From contig JAJDEP010000003.1 of NCBI GenBank assembly GCA_029259715.1, forward strand, positions 489,370 through 553,369: a stretch of 64,000 bases of DNA, given 5' to 3'. A program made the position numbers and the translations under genes. Positions 7,941 through 16,497 of this stretch are shown here, in pieces. This DNA is from Planctomycetota bacterium. Its GTDB lineage: Bacteria > Planctomycetota > B15-G4. Position 1 is the stretch's first letter. Every line of letters begins with the position of its first letter. Below the pieces are notes generated by a model that made no database searches, was not told where the DNA came from, and saw nothing but the letters and a program-made list of their open reading frames with translations.

Positions 7941-8636
7941 TCAGCCCTCACCGATGCGGAAAGTGGTCAGGACCAGGTCGAAGGCCACGCGGTGCGGGCC
8001 GTCCGCTGCGTCGTCGGCAGTCGGGGCCGGGGCGGCTGCGCTCGCCTGGGCGCCGGCGTCAGCATTCGTGGCGTCGGCAGCGGCCGTCGCATCGGCCCGG
8101 GCCCGCATCCACGGCGGGAGCGACGAGGCCGCGGGCGCCGCCGGCTCCGGCTCGGCGTCCTCGGGGGCCGGGCCGGTGCTCGAGGCGATGCTGAAGCTGG
8201 TGATCAGGGAGAGCGGGCCGTCGCCCTCGAGGGCCGCCAGGAAGGCCGCCACAGCCGTGGGTTCGCCCGAACCGAGCACCCGGTAGGCGCGCTGGTCCGG
8301 CGGCCCGTCGGTCACGCGCGAGACGTCGTCGCACACCACCGACGTCGCGCCCGCATGACTCTCGACCCGTTCGAGCACGGCGATCACGCCGCCCTTCCCG
8401 AGGTCGCGCCACTCATCGAGGATCGTGCGCGCCGACGCCGCCTCGGCCTGGCGCTGCTCCGAATCCTCGTCCTCGAATTCGATCGCCAGGCGGGCAGCCT
8501 CGGCTTGCTCTTCGGCTTCCGCGAGCGCGATCGCGGTGCGCTCCGCGGCCCGGTCCATGGCGAACAGGAAGATGCCCGCGGAGGCCGTCAGCAGCACCGC
8601 CCCGGCCGTGAGGATGATCGTGGCCCGGCCGCTCAT
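7941..8636 (-). CDS. PilO/GspM-like inner-membrane pilus assembly protein
   Basis: A 231-residue protein with one N-terminal membrane helix (residues ~5-27), an Ala/Glu-rich coiled coil (AEAEEQAEAARLAIEFEDED), and a ferredoxin-like alpha/beta stretch (VIAVLERVESHAGATSVV; AVAAFLAALEGDGPLSLITSFSI). This is the architecture of PilO and GspM, the periplasmic scaffold partner of PilN. An Ala-rich low-complexity insert occupies about residues 160-205 before a final beta strand (VAFDLVLTTFRIG). It overlaps the PilMN-like gene by four bases (ATGA), so the pair is translationally coupled. Function follows from topology and order; primary-sequence similarity alone is weak. Confidence 0.6.
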   Translation of the reverse strand: MSGRATIILTAGAVLLTASAGIFLFAMDRAAERTAIALAEAEEQAEAARLAIEFEDEDSEQRQAEAASARTILDEWRDLGKGGVIAVLERVESHAGATSVVCDDVSRVTDGPPDQRAYRVLGSGEPTAVAAFLAALEGDGPLSLITSFSIASSTGPAPEDAEPEPAAPAASSLPPWMRARADATAAADATNADAGAQASAAAPAPTADDAADGPHRVAFDLVLTTFRIGEG

Positions 8637-10057
8637 GATTCGTGACTCCAGCGACCCTGCAGCTCGAAGCGCAGGATCAGGGTGCCGTCGTCGGCCGTGT
8701 CATAGCGCACCACGTCGTCGAACGCGGACAGATACGCCAGCTCGGCGATCAGGGTCTTGAAGTGCGACAGCAGCTGGATCGCCTGCAGGCGGCCCGGCGC
8801 GCGGGCGACGCCCTTGATGGTCAGCACGTCCGTGTCGGTGTACACGAGGCTCGTGAGCTGCACGCCGTCAGGCGCGCGGTTGCTCACCTCGGCGAACAGC
8901 AGGCTCGCCGGGCGGCGCATGGAGAGCACCGACTTGAGCTTCGCCAGCTCCTTGCTGCTCACCCGCAGCAGGGCCATGTTCTCGCGTTCGCGCGCATCGT
9001 GCTCCTGCTGGATCTGGTTCTGGATCTGCGCCAGGCGGGCCTCGTAGTCCGCGGCCAGGTCCTGCTTCGCGAGGCCGCCGATCACGCCCGAGAGGCACAC
9101 CAGCAGGGTGGCCGCCGCCGCGATGGGCACGGTCAGGTTGCGGCGCACACGGTGGGAGAAGTTCACCACCGTGAGGCCGGTGCCCTGGGCCAGGTAGCGC
9201 AGGTAGCCGAGGGTCGAGAGCCCCGGGTGATCGGAGCCCTCGGGCACGACCTGGTCACTCGCCGCGATGTCGACGAGCTTGAGGTGGCCGCCCGCGCGCT
9301 TCAGTCCGTCCTCGTCGAGGCCGAGGCTGGGCGAGAAGGCCACGGCCTCCGGCGCCGGCAGGCCCAGCTCCTCGAGGTAGTCGAGGGTGCGCGAGAGTTC
9401 CATCGAGAGGTCTTCGGCGAGGGCGCCGGGTTCATCCGTGTCGCTGCGCGGCACGCTGATGCGGCGCTCGTGGCTCGCGTGCCCGTTCGTCATGGCGACG
9501 AAGCGGATGCCTTGCGAGTTGCGGTCGACGATGATCAGGTGCGCGGGGATCTCGCCGGGCATGGAGAACACCGCGGCCTCACCCAGATCACACACGGCCG
9601 CCAGGTTGATGTCCTCGCTGGCGATGAGGCGCATGGGCACGCTGGGCGTCCCCCGCCGTTCGTTGAGCAGCGCCAGCACCGAGTAGCGGATGCGCTTGCC
9701 TTCCTTGCCGGCCACGCGATACCCGGTGAGCATGGGGCGCCCGGCTTCGATGCCGAGCTTCTGCCGCGACTGACGCTCGATCAGCTTGGTCAGGTCCTTG
9801 CGGGCCATCGAGGGCACCGCCACCTCGAAGCGCAGGACGTCCTTGTCGGCCACCACCAGGTGCAGCGGACTCTCGAGCAGGTGCTGCTCGTTGAGCCAGG
9901 TCAGGATCTCCTCGTGATTGAGGCTGCCCTCGTCACCGGCCTCGGGGCCATGGCAACGTTCGACCACGAAGCGGCGGCGCTGCACCGATGCGATCGTCGC
10001 CGACCAGCGGTCGCCATCGACCTCCAGCACGACCTGTCGGGTCCGTTGGGACGCCAT
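8633..10057 (-). CDS. PilM-PilN fusion (GspL/MshI-like)
   Basis: A 474-residue protein joining a cytoplasmic actin-like half to a membrane PilN half. Residues ~1-275 resemble PilM/GspL (VVLEVDGDRWSATI; LIERQSRQKLGIEA; HLIIVDRNSQGIRFVA). A membrane helix at ~300-325 (VPIAAAATLLVCLSGVIGG) is followed by a coiled coil and a ferredoxin-like PilN domain (LLFAEVSNRAPDGVQLTSLVY; IKGVARAPGRLQAIQLL). In type IV pili PilM and PilN are separate, while in T2SS GspL is fused, so this matches the T2SS/MSHA style. It is the first gene after a 120-bp gap and is translationally coupled to the PilO-like gene. Confidence 0.78.
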   Translation of the reverse strand: MASQRTRQVVLEVDGDRWSATIASVQRRRFVVERCHGPEAGDEGSLNHEEILTWLNEQHLLESPLHLVVADKDVLRFEVAVPSMARKDLTKLIERQSRQKLGIEAGRPMLTGYRVAGKEGKRIRYSVLALLNERRGTPSVPMRLIASEDINLAAVCDLGEAAVFSMPGEIPAHLIIVDRNSQGIRFVAMTNGHASHERRISVPRSDTDEPGALAEDLSMELSRTLDYLEELGLPAPEAVAFSPSLGLDEDGLKRAGGHLKLVDIAASDQVVPEGSDHPGLSTLGYLRYLAQGTGLTVVNFSHRVRRNLTVPIAAAATLLVCLSGVIGGLAKQDLAADYEARLAQIQNQIQQEHDARERENMALLRVSSKELAKLKSVLSMRRPASLLFAEVSNRAPDGVQLTSLVYTDTDVLTIKGVARAPGRLQAIQLLSHFKTLIAELAYLSAFDDVVRYDTADDGTLILRFELQGRWSHES

Positions 10058-10156
10058 GGGCTGGTGCTCTCCTCACCTCCCGCCGCGCTTCGGCAGGTTC
10101 ACCGCTCATATCGGCCCGAGAGCGGTTCCGACTTCGACCTATGTGCCGTCGTTGAT

Positions 10157-10174
10157 GCGTCCCGTGAGGGACGC
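10157..10174 (-). terminator. Stem-loop between pseudopilin and PilMN genes
   Basis: GCGTCCC (10157-10163) and GGGACGC (10168-10174) form a perfect 7-bp stem with a 4-base loop, four bases beyond the pseudopilin stop. No T-tract follows on the minus strand. It could be a partial terminator or an RNA-stability element separating abundant pseudopilin mRNA from the downstream assembly genes. The remaining gap to 10057 shows nothing else recognisable. Confidence 0.35.
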
Positions 10175-10177
10175 GGC

Positions 10178-10837
10178 TCAGGACGTCAGGTCGTCGGCGT
10201 TGCCCGCCGTGCGATCGGGGCCGGCGCTGCTGAGCACCAGCGTGAAGGCATCGAGCAGGAAGGGCGTCCCGAAGCCGTCGTTGGCGTAGCTCGCCCCGAG
10301 GCCGATGGCGGCCCGGTCCGTGGACCAGGTGCCGGTGAGCGTGCCCCCCGCTTCGAGGAAGTCCGCCAGGGCTTCGATGATCACGCGCATGCGGTCCCGC
10401 GTGCGGCGGCCGCCCGGCACCGAGCCCGGGACGGTCAGCTCGATATCGTCCGCCGCGCCGCCGTCGTCGGCGCCGTTGACCCCGCGGCTGCGCACGGTGG
10501 CCACGTCGGGGTTGGTGGCCAGCGTGTAGATGTATTCGACGTTGCCGCCCCACGAGTCGCTCACCACGGCGTCGTCGACGCCCGGCGTCAGGTAGACGGC
10601 GTAGAAGCCGGTGGCGGTGAGGGACGCGGGCATGGCGCCGTTGTCGAAGTAGAAGTCCTGCAGGGCCTCGGAGATGTGCGCCAGGTCGGAGGCGACGTCC
10701 TCGCGGCGGCCCTGGTCGATGAACAGCTTCGACATGGGCGAGGCCACCCCCACCAGGATCAGGATCACCGCGAGCACGACCACCACCTCGATCAGGGTGA
10801 AGCCGGCGCGGGTCGAGCGGTGATGTGGGGAGCTCAT
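10178..10837 (-). CDS. GspG-like pseudopilin
   Basis: About 219 residues. The ATG at 10837 is preferred because CGAGGA lies just upstream; the earlier in-frame ATG lacks this. The type III signal is short and basic, with cleavage expected after Gly in STRAG and before FTLIEVVVVLAV, which includes Glu at +5. The C-terminal part has LSSAGPDRTAGNADDL, the Ca-binding loop pattern of GspG pseudopilins. The middle is longer than classical GspG (~140 residues mature). It begins just after the atypical pseudopilin stop and belongs to the leftward assembly operon. It requires a prepilin peptidase, which is not encoded in the window. Confidence 0.85.
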   Translation of the reverse strand: MSSPHHRSTRAGFTLIEVVVVLAVILILVGVASPMSKLFIDQGRREDVASDLAHISEALQDFYFDNGAMPASLTATGFYAVYLTPGVDDAVVSDSWGGNVEYIYTLATNPDVATVRSRGVNGADDGGAADDIELTVPGSVPGGRRTRDRMRVIIEALADFLEAGGTLTGTWSTDRAAIGLGASYANDGFGTPFLLDAFTLVLSSAGPDRTAGNADDLTS

Positions 10838-10851
10838 GGCGGTCCTCGCGA

Positions 10852-11697
10852 TCATTGGTCGTCGTCGGTTCCGGCGACGCCGTCGGCGCCGCGGGACACG
10901 AACCCGGTCAGCCCGGTCTCGAAGGTGGTGCCGAATCCGTCGGCGCCCAGGGAATCGGGCAGGCCGAGGTTCTGCAGCAACCCGCCGGCGCCGGTGGCGT
11001 TGGACGGAATGGCGGGCAAGGCGTAGGTCGTGCGGAGGTTGGTGATCGTGGTCTCCGCGGCGTTCATCTGCGACTGCAACGTGGCCTGGCCCGCGGAGTC
11101 GGCAAAGACATAGGCCCGCCGCGCGAGGGACCAGTCGCGCACGGCGTCGCGCATCGCTGCGCGTTCGCCCGGCGTCATGGCGGGGTCGTCCATGTATCCG
11201 CTGAGCAGGAAGGCGCTGCGCAGCAGGCTCAGCCGGTTGCGGGTCGGCGCACGCCCCGGCGACTGCACCGCGGCGGATCCGAGGATGTCATCGGCGTTGC
11301 CGGCCCGGCCGTCGGCGCCCGCGGAGCGCAGACTCACGCCCACGCCCGGCGTGATCGTGTAGCCGATGTCGAAGCCCGCACGACAGGGATCGGCGCTGAG
11401 CAGGTGGTGGGAAGGCGCGGTCCCGGCCGCCACCAGGCTCGGCAGGTCGGCGGGCCAGGCGCCCGTGGCCCGGTAGGCCTCGGTCGCCGCGCGGCTCAGG
11501 GCGTCGACGCGCTCGGTGGCCATGGCCAGGCGCTCGTCGCGCGGCATCACCTCACTGCTGAGGATGCCCGCGGTGACGAGGAAACCCGCCCCGATCAAGC
11601 TCAACAGCATCAGCAGAATGGCGCCCCGCTGGCGACGCGCCGCCGTGAAGGCCTGCGCGGTGTTGACGGGCGCCGTGTTGGAAGGCGTGGGGATCAC
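10852..11697 (-). CDS. Atypical pseudopilin-like protein with two GspG-type loops
   Basis: About 281 residues. The start is taken as the GTG at 11697, which overlaps the TGA of the GspF gene (GTGA), a usual coupling arrangement. The N-terminus has a basic segment, ARRQRG, followed by AILLMLLSLIGAGFLV, resembling a class III signal but without the usual FTLIE and without Glu at +5. This is reminiscent of GspK/PilX-type minor pseudopilins. Two segments, SAGADGRAGNADDI and SRGADGVAGTDDDQ, repeat the Ca-binding loop of GspG. It lies between GspF and the second GspG-like gene. It may be a tip component or a diverged GspG duplication; the role is inferred. Confidence 0.6.
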   Translation of the reverse strand: MIPTPSNTAPVNTAQAFTAARRQRGAILLMLLSLIGAGFLVTAGILSSEVMPRDERLAMATERVDALSRAATEAYRATGAWPADLPSLVAAGTAPSHHLLSADPCRAGFDIGYTITPGVGVSLRSAGADGRAGNADDILGSAAVQSPGRAPTRNRLSLLRSAFLLSGYMDDPAMTPGERAAMRDAVRDWSLARRAYVFADSAGQATLQSQMNAAETTITNLRTTYALPAIPSNATGAGGLLQNLGLPDSLGADGFGTTFETGLTGFVSRGADGVAGTDDDQ

Positions 11698-12893
11698 TGG
11701 CTCATCCCTGCCATGGCGCCGTAGAGGGTGTTCAGCACGACGCCGGCGACGATGACCACGATCGTCGCGAGGACGCAGGTCATGAGCGGCTCGAGGATGG
11801 CGATGGTGCGCTTGACCGCCTCTTCCGACTGTTCGTCGTAGACCTCGCCCACGTGCTTGAAGGCGGCCGCGAGATTGCCCGACTCCTCGCCGGTCTTGAT
11901 CATCACGAGGTGCAGGCCGGGCAGGACCTGGGCCCGCCGGAAGGCGTCGCTGAGCTTGTCGCCCTCGATCAGGCGGGTGCTCGTGTAGCGCAGTCCCTCG
12001 GCCAGCTTGGGCAGCGACATGGTGGCGGCCGCCATCTCGAGAGCGCGCATGGGTGCCACACCGGCGCCCATCAACATCGAGAGGGTGTGGCAGAGCCGGC
12101 CGCGGTTGAGCGCCTCCACGACGCCCTTGGCCACCGGCATGCGCACGAGCACGGTCGAGAGCATCTGGCTCCCGGGGCGGCTGCGCAGGAACAGCGCGGC
12201 GGCGATGCCGGTGCCGATGCTGCCGCCGATGGTCAGCAGCAGGTTGTTGGAGACCACGTCCGACATGCCCATCAGCACCTTGGTCGACGTGGGCATCTCG
12301 TCGGGGGCGATGTTCGAGAGCATGGACCCGAGGCGCGGGATGGTGAACCCGAGCATGGCCATGATCAGCCCCCAGGTCGCGCACAACAGCACCGCCGGGT
12401 AGATGGTGGCCTGCTTGATCAGGCCCTTGATGTTCTTCTGCCAGGTCAGGAACATCCCGATGTCGGTGAAGGACGTGTCGATGGCGCCGGTCATCTCGCC
12501 GGCACGCACGAGCTCGACGTACAGTCGGGAGAAGCTGCGCGGATAGGCGGCGAGAGCGTCGGCGAGGCCCGAGCCGCCCTCCACCCGTTCCATCACGCCG
12601 GTGTAGATCTCGCAGACCTGCGGATCATCCTCCTCGGCCCGAATCGAGTCGAAGGACGAGAGCACCGGCACGCCGCCCTGGAGCAGCGCGGCCATGGACT
12701 TGGTGAAGGTCAGCAGCTTGGCGTCGGGGATGGCCTTGGCCTTCGCCGGCGACAAAGCGCGGACGGGCCGCGATTTGACGAGAACTCGCCCGCCCCCTTC
12801 CAGGGAGCGGGCGAGCTCGTCCTCGTCCTCGGCGCGGAGGACGGCGGTGATCAGCGACCCGTCGGCCTCGAGGATGGTCGAATGAAACCTCAT
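11694..12893 (-). CDS. gspF: GspF/PilC inner-membrane platform protein
   Basis: A 399-residue platform protein of type II secretion/type IV pilus machines. It has two GspF domains: the first at ~65-190 (LLTFTKSMAALLQGGVPVL; SRLYVELVRAGEMTGAID) and the second at ~260-390 (LCHTLSMLMGAGVAPMRAL; LVMIKTGEESGNLAAAF). Membrane helices occur near 165-190, 215-240 and the C-terminus. The repeated aGE.tG/tGEeSG motifs are diagnostic. The short N-terminal domain (FHSTILEADGSLITAVL) matches the family. It interacts with the assembly ATPase, here encoded in the divergent operon at 14766. It starts 39 bp after the major pseudopilin gene. Confidence 0.93.
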   Translation of the reverse strand: MRFHSTILEADGSLITAVLRAEDEDELARSLEGGGRVLVKSRPVRALSPAKAKAIPDAKLLTFTKSMAALLQGGVPVLSSFDSIRAEEDDPQVCEIYTGVMERVEGGSGLADALAAYPRSFSRLYVELVRAGEMTGAIDTSFTDIGMFLTWQKNIKGLIKQATIYPAVLLCATWGLIMAMLGFTIPRLGSMLSNIAPDEMPTSTKVLMGMSDVVSNNLLLTIGGSIGTGIAAALFLRSRPGSQMLSTVLVRMPVAKGVVEALNRGRLCHTLSMLMGAGVAPMRALEMAAATMSLPKLAEGLRYTSTRLIEGDKLSDAFRRAQVLPGLHLVMIKTGEESGNLAAAFKHVGEVYDEQSEEAVKRTIAILEPLMTCVLATIVVIVAGVVLNTLYGAMAGMSQ

Positions 12894-12932
12894 CGGATCC
12901 TCGAGACCGGGGGGTGCGCGGTACTGACAGGG

Positions 12933-13577
12933 TCAGCTGCGCTGGCTGAGGACCATGCCGATGTCGTCACCCGTGATGTTCGTGGTGGCGGTGCAGGACG
13001 GGCTGGTGTTCACACGACCGTCGGGACCGGCACTCAGGATGATGACCTTCTTCCAGTTCGTCGCGTGGGCATCATGGAAGCTGCGCACCATGATCACGTA
13101 GGGACGCCCCCACGGATCGAGCGGAGCCGTGTCGGGGAGGTACGGACCGCGCCACTGGAACTCGCCGGTGGTCGGATAGGCCGCGGCGGCCGTGCCCTGG
13201 GGAGTGTTGCTGATCATCTGGTTGTCGAACGTGTCACCGTAGGTGCCGCTCATGAACCAGGTGTTCCACGCGCTGTTGTTGAGGAACGGGTTCGCGGTGG
13301 GAACGGTGGCGCCGGTGCCCAGAACACGCAGGCGGTTGTCCGTGCCGGCGCTGTTACGGGCGGGGATGACCGACACGTCCTTGTACATGGACATGACGGA
13401 GGCACCGAGCATCTTCACCTCGGACTTGGCGCGACCGCGCTGACTGTCCTCGATGTAACCATTGACGAGCGGAACGGCGATACCGGCCAGGAGCAGGATC
13501 ACGCCCAGAACCACGACGACTTCGACGAGCGTGAAACCGCCCTTGCCCGCCTTGGTCGATCTGCTGGAATCACACAT
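12933..13577 (-). CDS. Major GspG-like pseudopilin
   Basis: About 214 residues. The ATG at 13577 has GAGGAA roughly nine bases upstream and gives a 14-residue leader ending KAGKGG, cleaved before FTLVEVVVVLGVI (Glu at +5). Residues after the N-helix include PLDPWGRPYVIMV, the conserved GspG segment, and ILSAGPDGRVNTSP, a GspG-type loop. It is the first gene of the leftward operon and is thus expected to be the most abundant subunit. It is longer than typical GspG because of an insert around WNTWFMSGTYGDTFDNQM. It could build a pseudopilus or a surface pilus; the sequence does not decide. Confidence 0.9.
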   Translation of the reverse strand: MCDSSRSTKAGKGGFTLVEVVVVLGVILLLAGIAVPLVNGYIEDSQRGRAKSEVKMLGASVMSMYKDVSVIPARNSAGTDNRLRVLGTGATVPTANPFLNNSAWNTWFMSGTYGDTFDNQMISNTPQGTAAAAYPTTGEFQWRGPYLPDTAPLDPWGRPYVIMVRSFHDAHATNWKKVIILSAGPDGRVNTSPSCTATTNITGDDIGMVLSQRS

Positions 13578-13809
13578 CTCTGAATTCCTCACTGATCTCT
13601 TAGGGAAAGCGTGACCGGGACCGGAACACGCGATGAACGAAGGCAACATCGGGATTCCTGGCGGTGCCCTTGAGCCTTTCCGGCCAGCAAACACCCCCTG
13701 AGGGGCCAGGGGACCCCGGGCTCCCCTGCCCGCGGGAGATTCATCGGGTCCTGCACGGACCGCTCTCAAGGCAAAGGCCCCCGAGAACCGACCGGAAGGG
13801 GTGGATGGC
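13578..13809. promoter_or_regulatory. Divergent control region between pilus and chemosensory operons
   Basis: This 232-bp gap separates two divergent operons and should contain both promoters. It contains CCCC-TGA-GGGG (13695-13705) and a perfect 7-bp stem CAGGGGA/TCCCCTG (13707-13713 with 13722-13728) around an 8-base loop. I found no clear sigma-54 (GG-N10-GC) or sigma-70 promoter. The hairpins could lie in either 5' leader or serve as operators. Confidence 0.45.
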
Positions 13810-14382
13810 GTGCGGCCGAGAGTGTCGGTCCCACTCCGCGGGGAGCCCTGCTTGGCCTTCGACAACGCCCAACTCGACGCGACCGTGCGCGACACGTGGA
13901 CAGCCGTCTGTGGCCTGCCCATCGAGCCGCTCGACGATCCCATCGCCCATGCGGAGCGTCAGCGCTTCCTGAGCGCGATGATCCAGATCTCAGGCGACTG
14001 GGTGGGCGCGGTGGTCATGGACGTCGAGCCCGGCCTCGCCCGCAACATCAGCGCCACCCTGCTGGGCATCGAAAGCAACGTCGTCGTCAAGCACCACATG
14101 AGCGACGCCCTCGGTGAGCTCGTCAACATCGTCGGCGGGAGCCTGAAGGCTGACCTGCCTCCCGACACGGCCCTCTCCCTCCCCACGTTGATGGTCGGCG
14201 TCGACATCCGCATGTTCCTGCCCGGCGCCCGCCCGGTCCTGCGCACCAGCTACTCGTGCAACGGCGAACGGCTGCAAGTCACCGTGTTCCAGATGGGTGA
14301 CCCTGGCGAAGCCACGCCCAACGGCAGCGCCGCCGAGACGATCCCCGGCAGCAACGGGGTTCCCGGGAGCCCCCTCTCATGA
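13810..14382 (+). CDS. CheX-like phosphatase domain protein
   Basis: About 190 residues. Of two close GTG codons, 13810 has GGAAGG nine bases upstream, while 13801 is too near it. The protein has the CheX/CheC-like fold pattern: SAMIQISGDWVGAVVMDVEP, an alpha helix leading to HMSDALGELVNIVGGSLKADL, then VGVDIRMFLPG. The E..N pair in GELVNIVGG matches the phosphatase signature ExxN of CheX/CheC, which dephosphorylates CheY-P. The stop overlaps the CheY start (ATGA), a direct sign that it acts with that CheY. It would replace CheZ in terminating the signal. Confidence 0.78.
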   Translation: MRPRVSVPLRGEPCLAFDNAQLDATVRDTWTAVCGLPIEPLDDPIAHAERQRFLSAMIQISGDWVGAVVMDVEPGLARNISATLLGIESNVVVKHHMSDALGELVNIVGGSLKADLPPDTALSLPTLMVGVDIRMFLPGARPVLRTSYSCNGERLQVTVFQMGDPGEATPNGSAAETIPGSNGVPGSPLS

Positions 14383-14747
14383 AGACCGTTCTCGTCGTCG
14401 ACGACAGCCTCGTCAGCCGCCGCATGGTGATGCACGCCCTCGGCGCGGTGGGGCTCGCGGACGCCACCTTCCGCGAGGCCTCGGACGGTGCCCAGGCGCT
14501 GCAGATGCTCAAGGACGAGCCGACGGATCTGGTCTGCTCGGACCTCTACATGCCGGGCCTCACCGGCATCGAACTCGTCGAGCAGGCCCGCGCGGCCGGG
14601 CTCGAGATGCCCTTCATCCTGATCACGTCCGAGCGCTCGGAGACCGTGCTCGACCGGGCCCGCGCCGCCGGCGCCGCCCACATCGTCAGCAAGCCGCTCA
14701 ACGCCGAGGACCTCGGCCAGGCCCTCGGAACCGTCGGAGCCTGCTGA
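14379..14747 (+). CDS. cheY: Single-domain response regulator CheY
   Basis: A 122-residue receiver domain with the acidic pair in VLVVDDSLVSRR, phospho-acceptor Asp in LVCSDLYMPGLTG, the switch Thr/Ser in LITSERS and Lys in IVSKPL. It is translationally coupled to the CheX-like gene and lies 18 bp before the assembly ATPase gene. As there is no flagellar gene in the window, the likely target is the pilus/secretion machine. It is a paralogue of the receiver protein at 4502. Confidence 0.92.
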   Translation: MKTVLVVDDSLVSRRMVMHALGAVGLADATFREASDGAQALQMLKDEPTDLVCSDLYMPGLTGIELVEQARAAGLEMPFILITSERSETVLDRARAAGAAHIVSKPLNAEDLGQALGTVGAC

Positions 14748-14765
14748 GTCCCCGACCTTCAAGCC

Positions 14766-16496
14766 ATGTCCATCACCGCCAACGAAAAACGACTGGGAAC
14801 AGAGCTGCTCGAGGCCGGGCGCTTGACGGAGTCCTCGCTGAACGAGGCCATCGAGCGTCGCAATGCCGACCGCAACCTCTCCTTCCCGCGCATCCTCGTG
14901 CAGCAGGGATTCCTGAAGGCCGAGGAGCTGGTCGACTACTTCGCCGAGCGGTATCGCATGCCATCGGTCGATCTTTCGGCGACCGAGATCGACCCGGCCG
15001 CCGTGGCCCTCGTGCCCTACTCGCTGTGCACCGAGCACGTGATGATGCCCCTGTCGCTCGAGGGGGACGTGCTGTCCGTGGCCATCGCCGACCCGCTGCT
15101 GTACGTGCCGGTCGAGCAGGACCTGCAGGCCGAGACCGGCCGCGCCGTGGCCATGTCCATCGCGTCGGAGAAGCAGATCCGCACGACGATGCAGGCCCAC
15201 TACTCCCACGAGAACAGCGGCGACGCCATCCAGATCAAGTTCGACGCGCCCACCAACGCGCCCGACGAGGTGGACGAGAACACCGACGAGCTGGAGCAGG
15301 CCTCGGAGTCGGCCTCGGGCGTGCTCAACAACATCCTGGCCCAAGCCCTGGGACGCCGCGCCTCGGACATCCACTTCGAACCGGGTGAGCAGTTCCTGCG
15401 CGTCCGTCTGCGCGTCGACGGTGTGCTCGAGGATGCCCTCAGCCTGCCGACCCAGATGTTGCAGCCCCTGGTGACGCGCGTGAAGGTCGCCGCCCGGCTC
15501 GACATCGGTGAGCGTCGCTTCCCCCAGGACGGCAACATCTCCCTGACCGCCTTCGGCCGCGCCGTCGACCTGCGCGTCAACACGCTGCCCACCATCTGGG
15601 GCGAGCGGGTGGTGATGCGCATCCTCGACAAGTCCTCGGTGCCGCAGGGCCTCGATGCCGTCGGGCTGGAAGCCGACGTGCTGGCCGAATTCAAGGCCTG
15701 CCTCGACGCGCCCCACGGCGTGGTGCTGGTCACCGGCCCGACGGGCAGCGGCAAGACCACCACGCTCTATGCGGCCCTCAACTACCTGGCCGAGCCGGGC
15801 GTCAACATCCTCACCGTCGAGGACCCGGTCGAATACAAGATCTCCGGCATCAGCCAGGTCCAGACCTACAGCAAGATCGGCTACGACTTCCAGCGCGCCC
15901 TCGAGGCCTTCCTGCGCCAGGACCCCGACGTGATCCTGCTGGGCGAGATCCGTAACGAGGAGACCGCCAACGTCGCCATGCAGGCCTCGATGACAGGTCA
16001 CATGGTGCTCAGCACGCTGCACATGCACAGCGCTGCGGAGGCCGTGACGCGCCTGATCGAGATGAACATCAAGCAGTACGTCGTCGGCTCGACGCTGCGG
16101 GGCGTCATGGCACAGCGCCTTGTGCGCACCGTGTGCACGCACTGCAAGGTCAACGACGAGACCCGGCCCGACCTGGTCGAGAAGTTCGGGCTCGACCCGG
16201 CTGCCGTCATGCGCGGCCAGGGTTGCGAGAAGTGCAGCTACACCGGCAACCACGGCCGGACGGCCATCAATGAGCTGCTGGTGGTCAACGAGGAGGTGCG
16301 CGCCAAGATCATGGCCAGCGCCACCGCCCACGAGGTCGAGCTCACGGCACGTCGGGGCGGCATGCGCAGCCTGGCCGAGTCGGCGCTGCTCAAGGTGAGC
16401 AAGGGCGAGACGGCCCTCGACCAGGTCCTGCCCTACCTCTCCGAACTGAGCGAGCAGCCCGCCTTCCAGGGCGACCCCGTCGCATCGGGCGGTTGA
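14766..16496 (+). CDS. GspE/PilB-type assembly ATPase
   Basis: A 576-residue hexameric ATPase that powers pilus or pseudopilus extension. Residues 1-150 form the MshEN/T2SSE N-terminal domain (RLGTELLEAGRLTESSL; VALVPYSLCTEHVMMPLSLE). Walker A GPTGSGKTT is near residue 325, the Asp box region near 345 (TVEDPVEYKI), Walker B DPDVILLGEIRNEETA near 385, and the His box TGHMVLSTLHMHSA near 412. A zinc-binding CTHC...CEKC module lies near 457-495. It is separated from cheA by one base, so motor and kinase are made from one transcript. PilT is absent here. Its partner platform GspF is on the opposite strand. Confidence 0.95.
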   Translation: MSITANEKRLGTELLEAGRLTESSLNEAIERRNADRNLSFPRILVQQGFLKAEELVDYFAERYRMPSVDLSATEIDPAAVALVPYSLCTEHVMMPLSLEGDVLSVAIADPLLYVPVEQDLQAETGRAVAMSIASEKQIRTTMQAHYSHENSGDAIQIKFDAPTNAPDEVDENTDELEQASESASGVLNNILAQALGRRASDIHFEPGEQFLRVRLRVDGVLEDALSLPTQMLQPLVTRVKVAARLDIGERRFPQDGNISLTAFGRAVDLRVNTLPTIWGERVVMRILDKSSVPQGLDAVGLEADVLAEFKACLDAPHGVVLVTGPTGSGKTTTLYAALNYLAEPGVNILTVEDPVEYKISGISQVQTYSKIGYDFQRALEAFLRQDPDVILLGEIRNEETANVAMQASMTGHMVLSTLHMHSAAEAVTRLIEMNIKQYVVGSTLRGVMAQRLVRTVCTHCKVNDETRPDLVEKFGLDPAAVMRGQGCEKCSYTGNHGRTAINELLVVNEEVRAKIMASATAHEVELTARRGGMRSLAESALLKVSKGETALDQVLPYLSELSEQPAFQGDPVASGG

Positions 16497-16497
16497 G

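Noticed and set aside
13578..13809. Sigma-54 promoter for the major pseudopilin
   Set aside because: No GG-N10-GC spacing was found on the minus strand; the nearest GG and GC are 12 bases apart.
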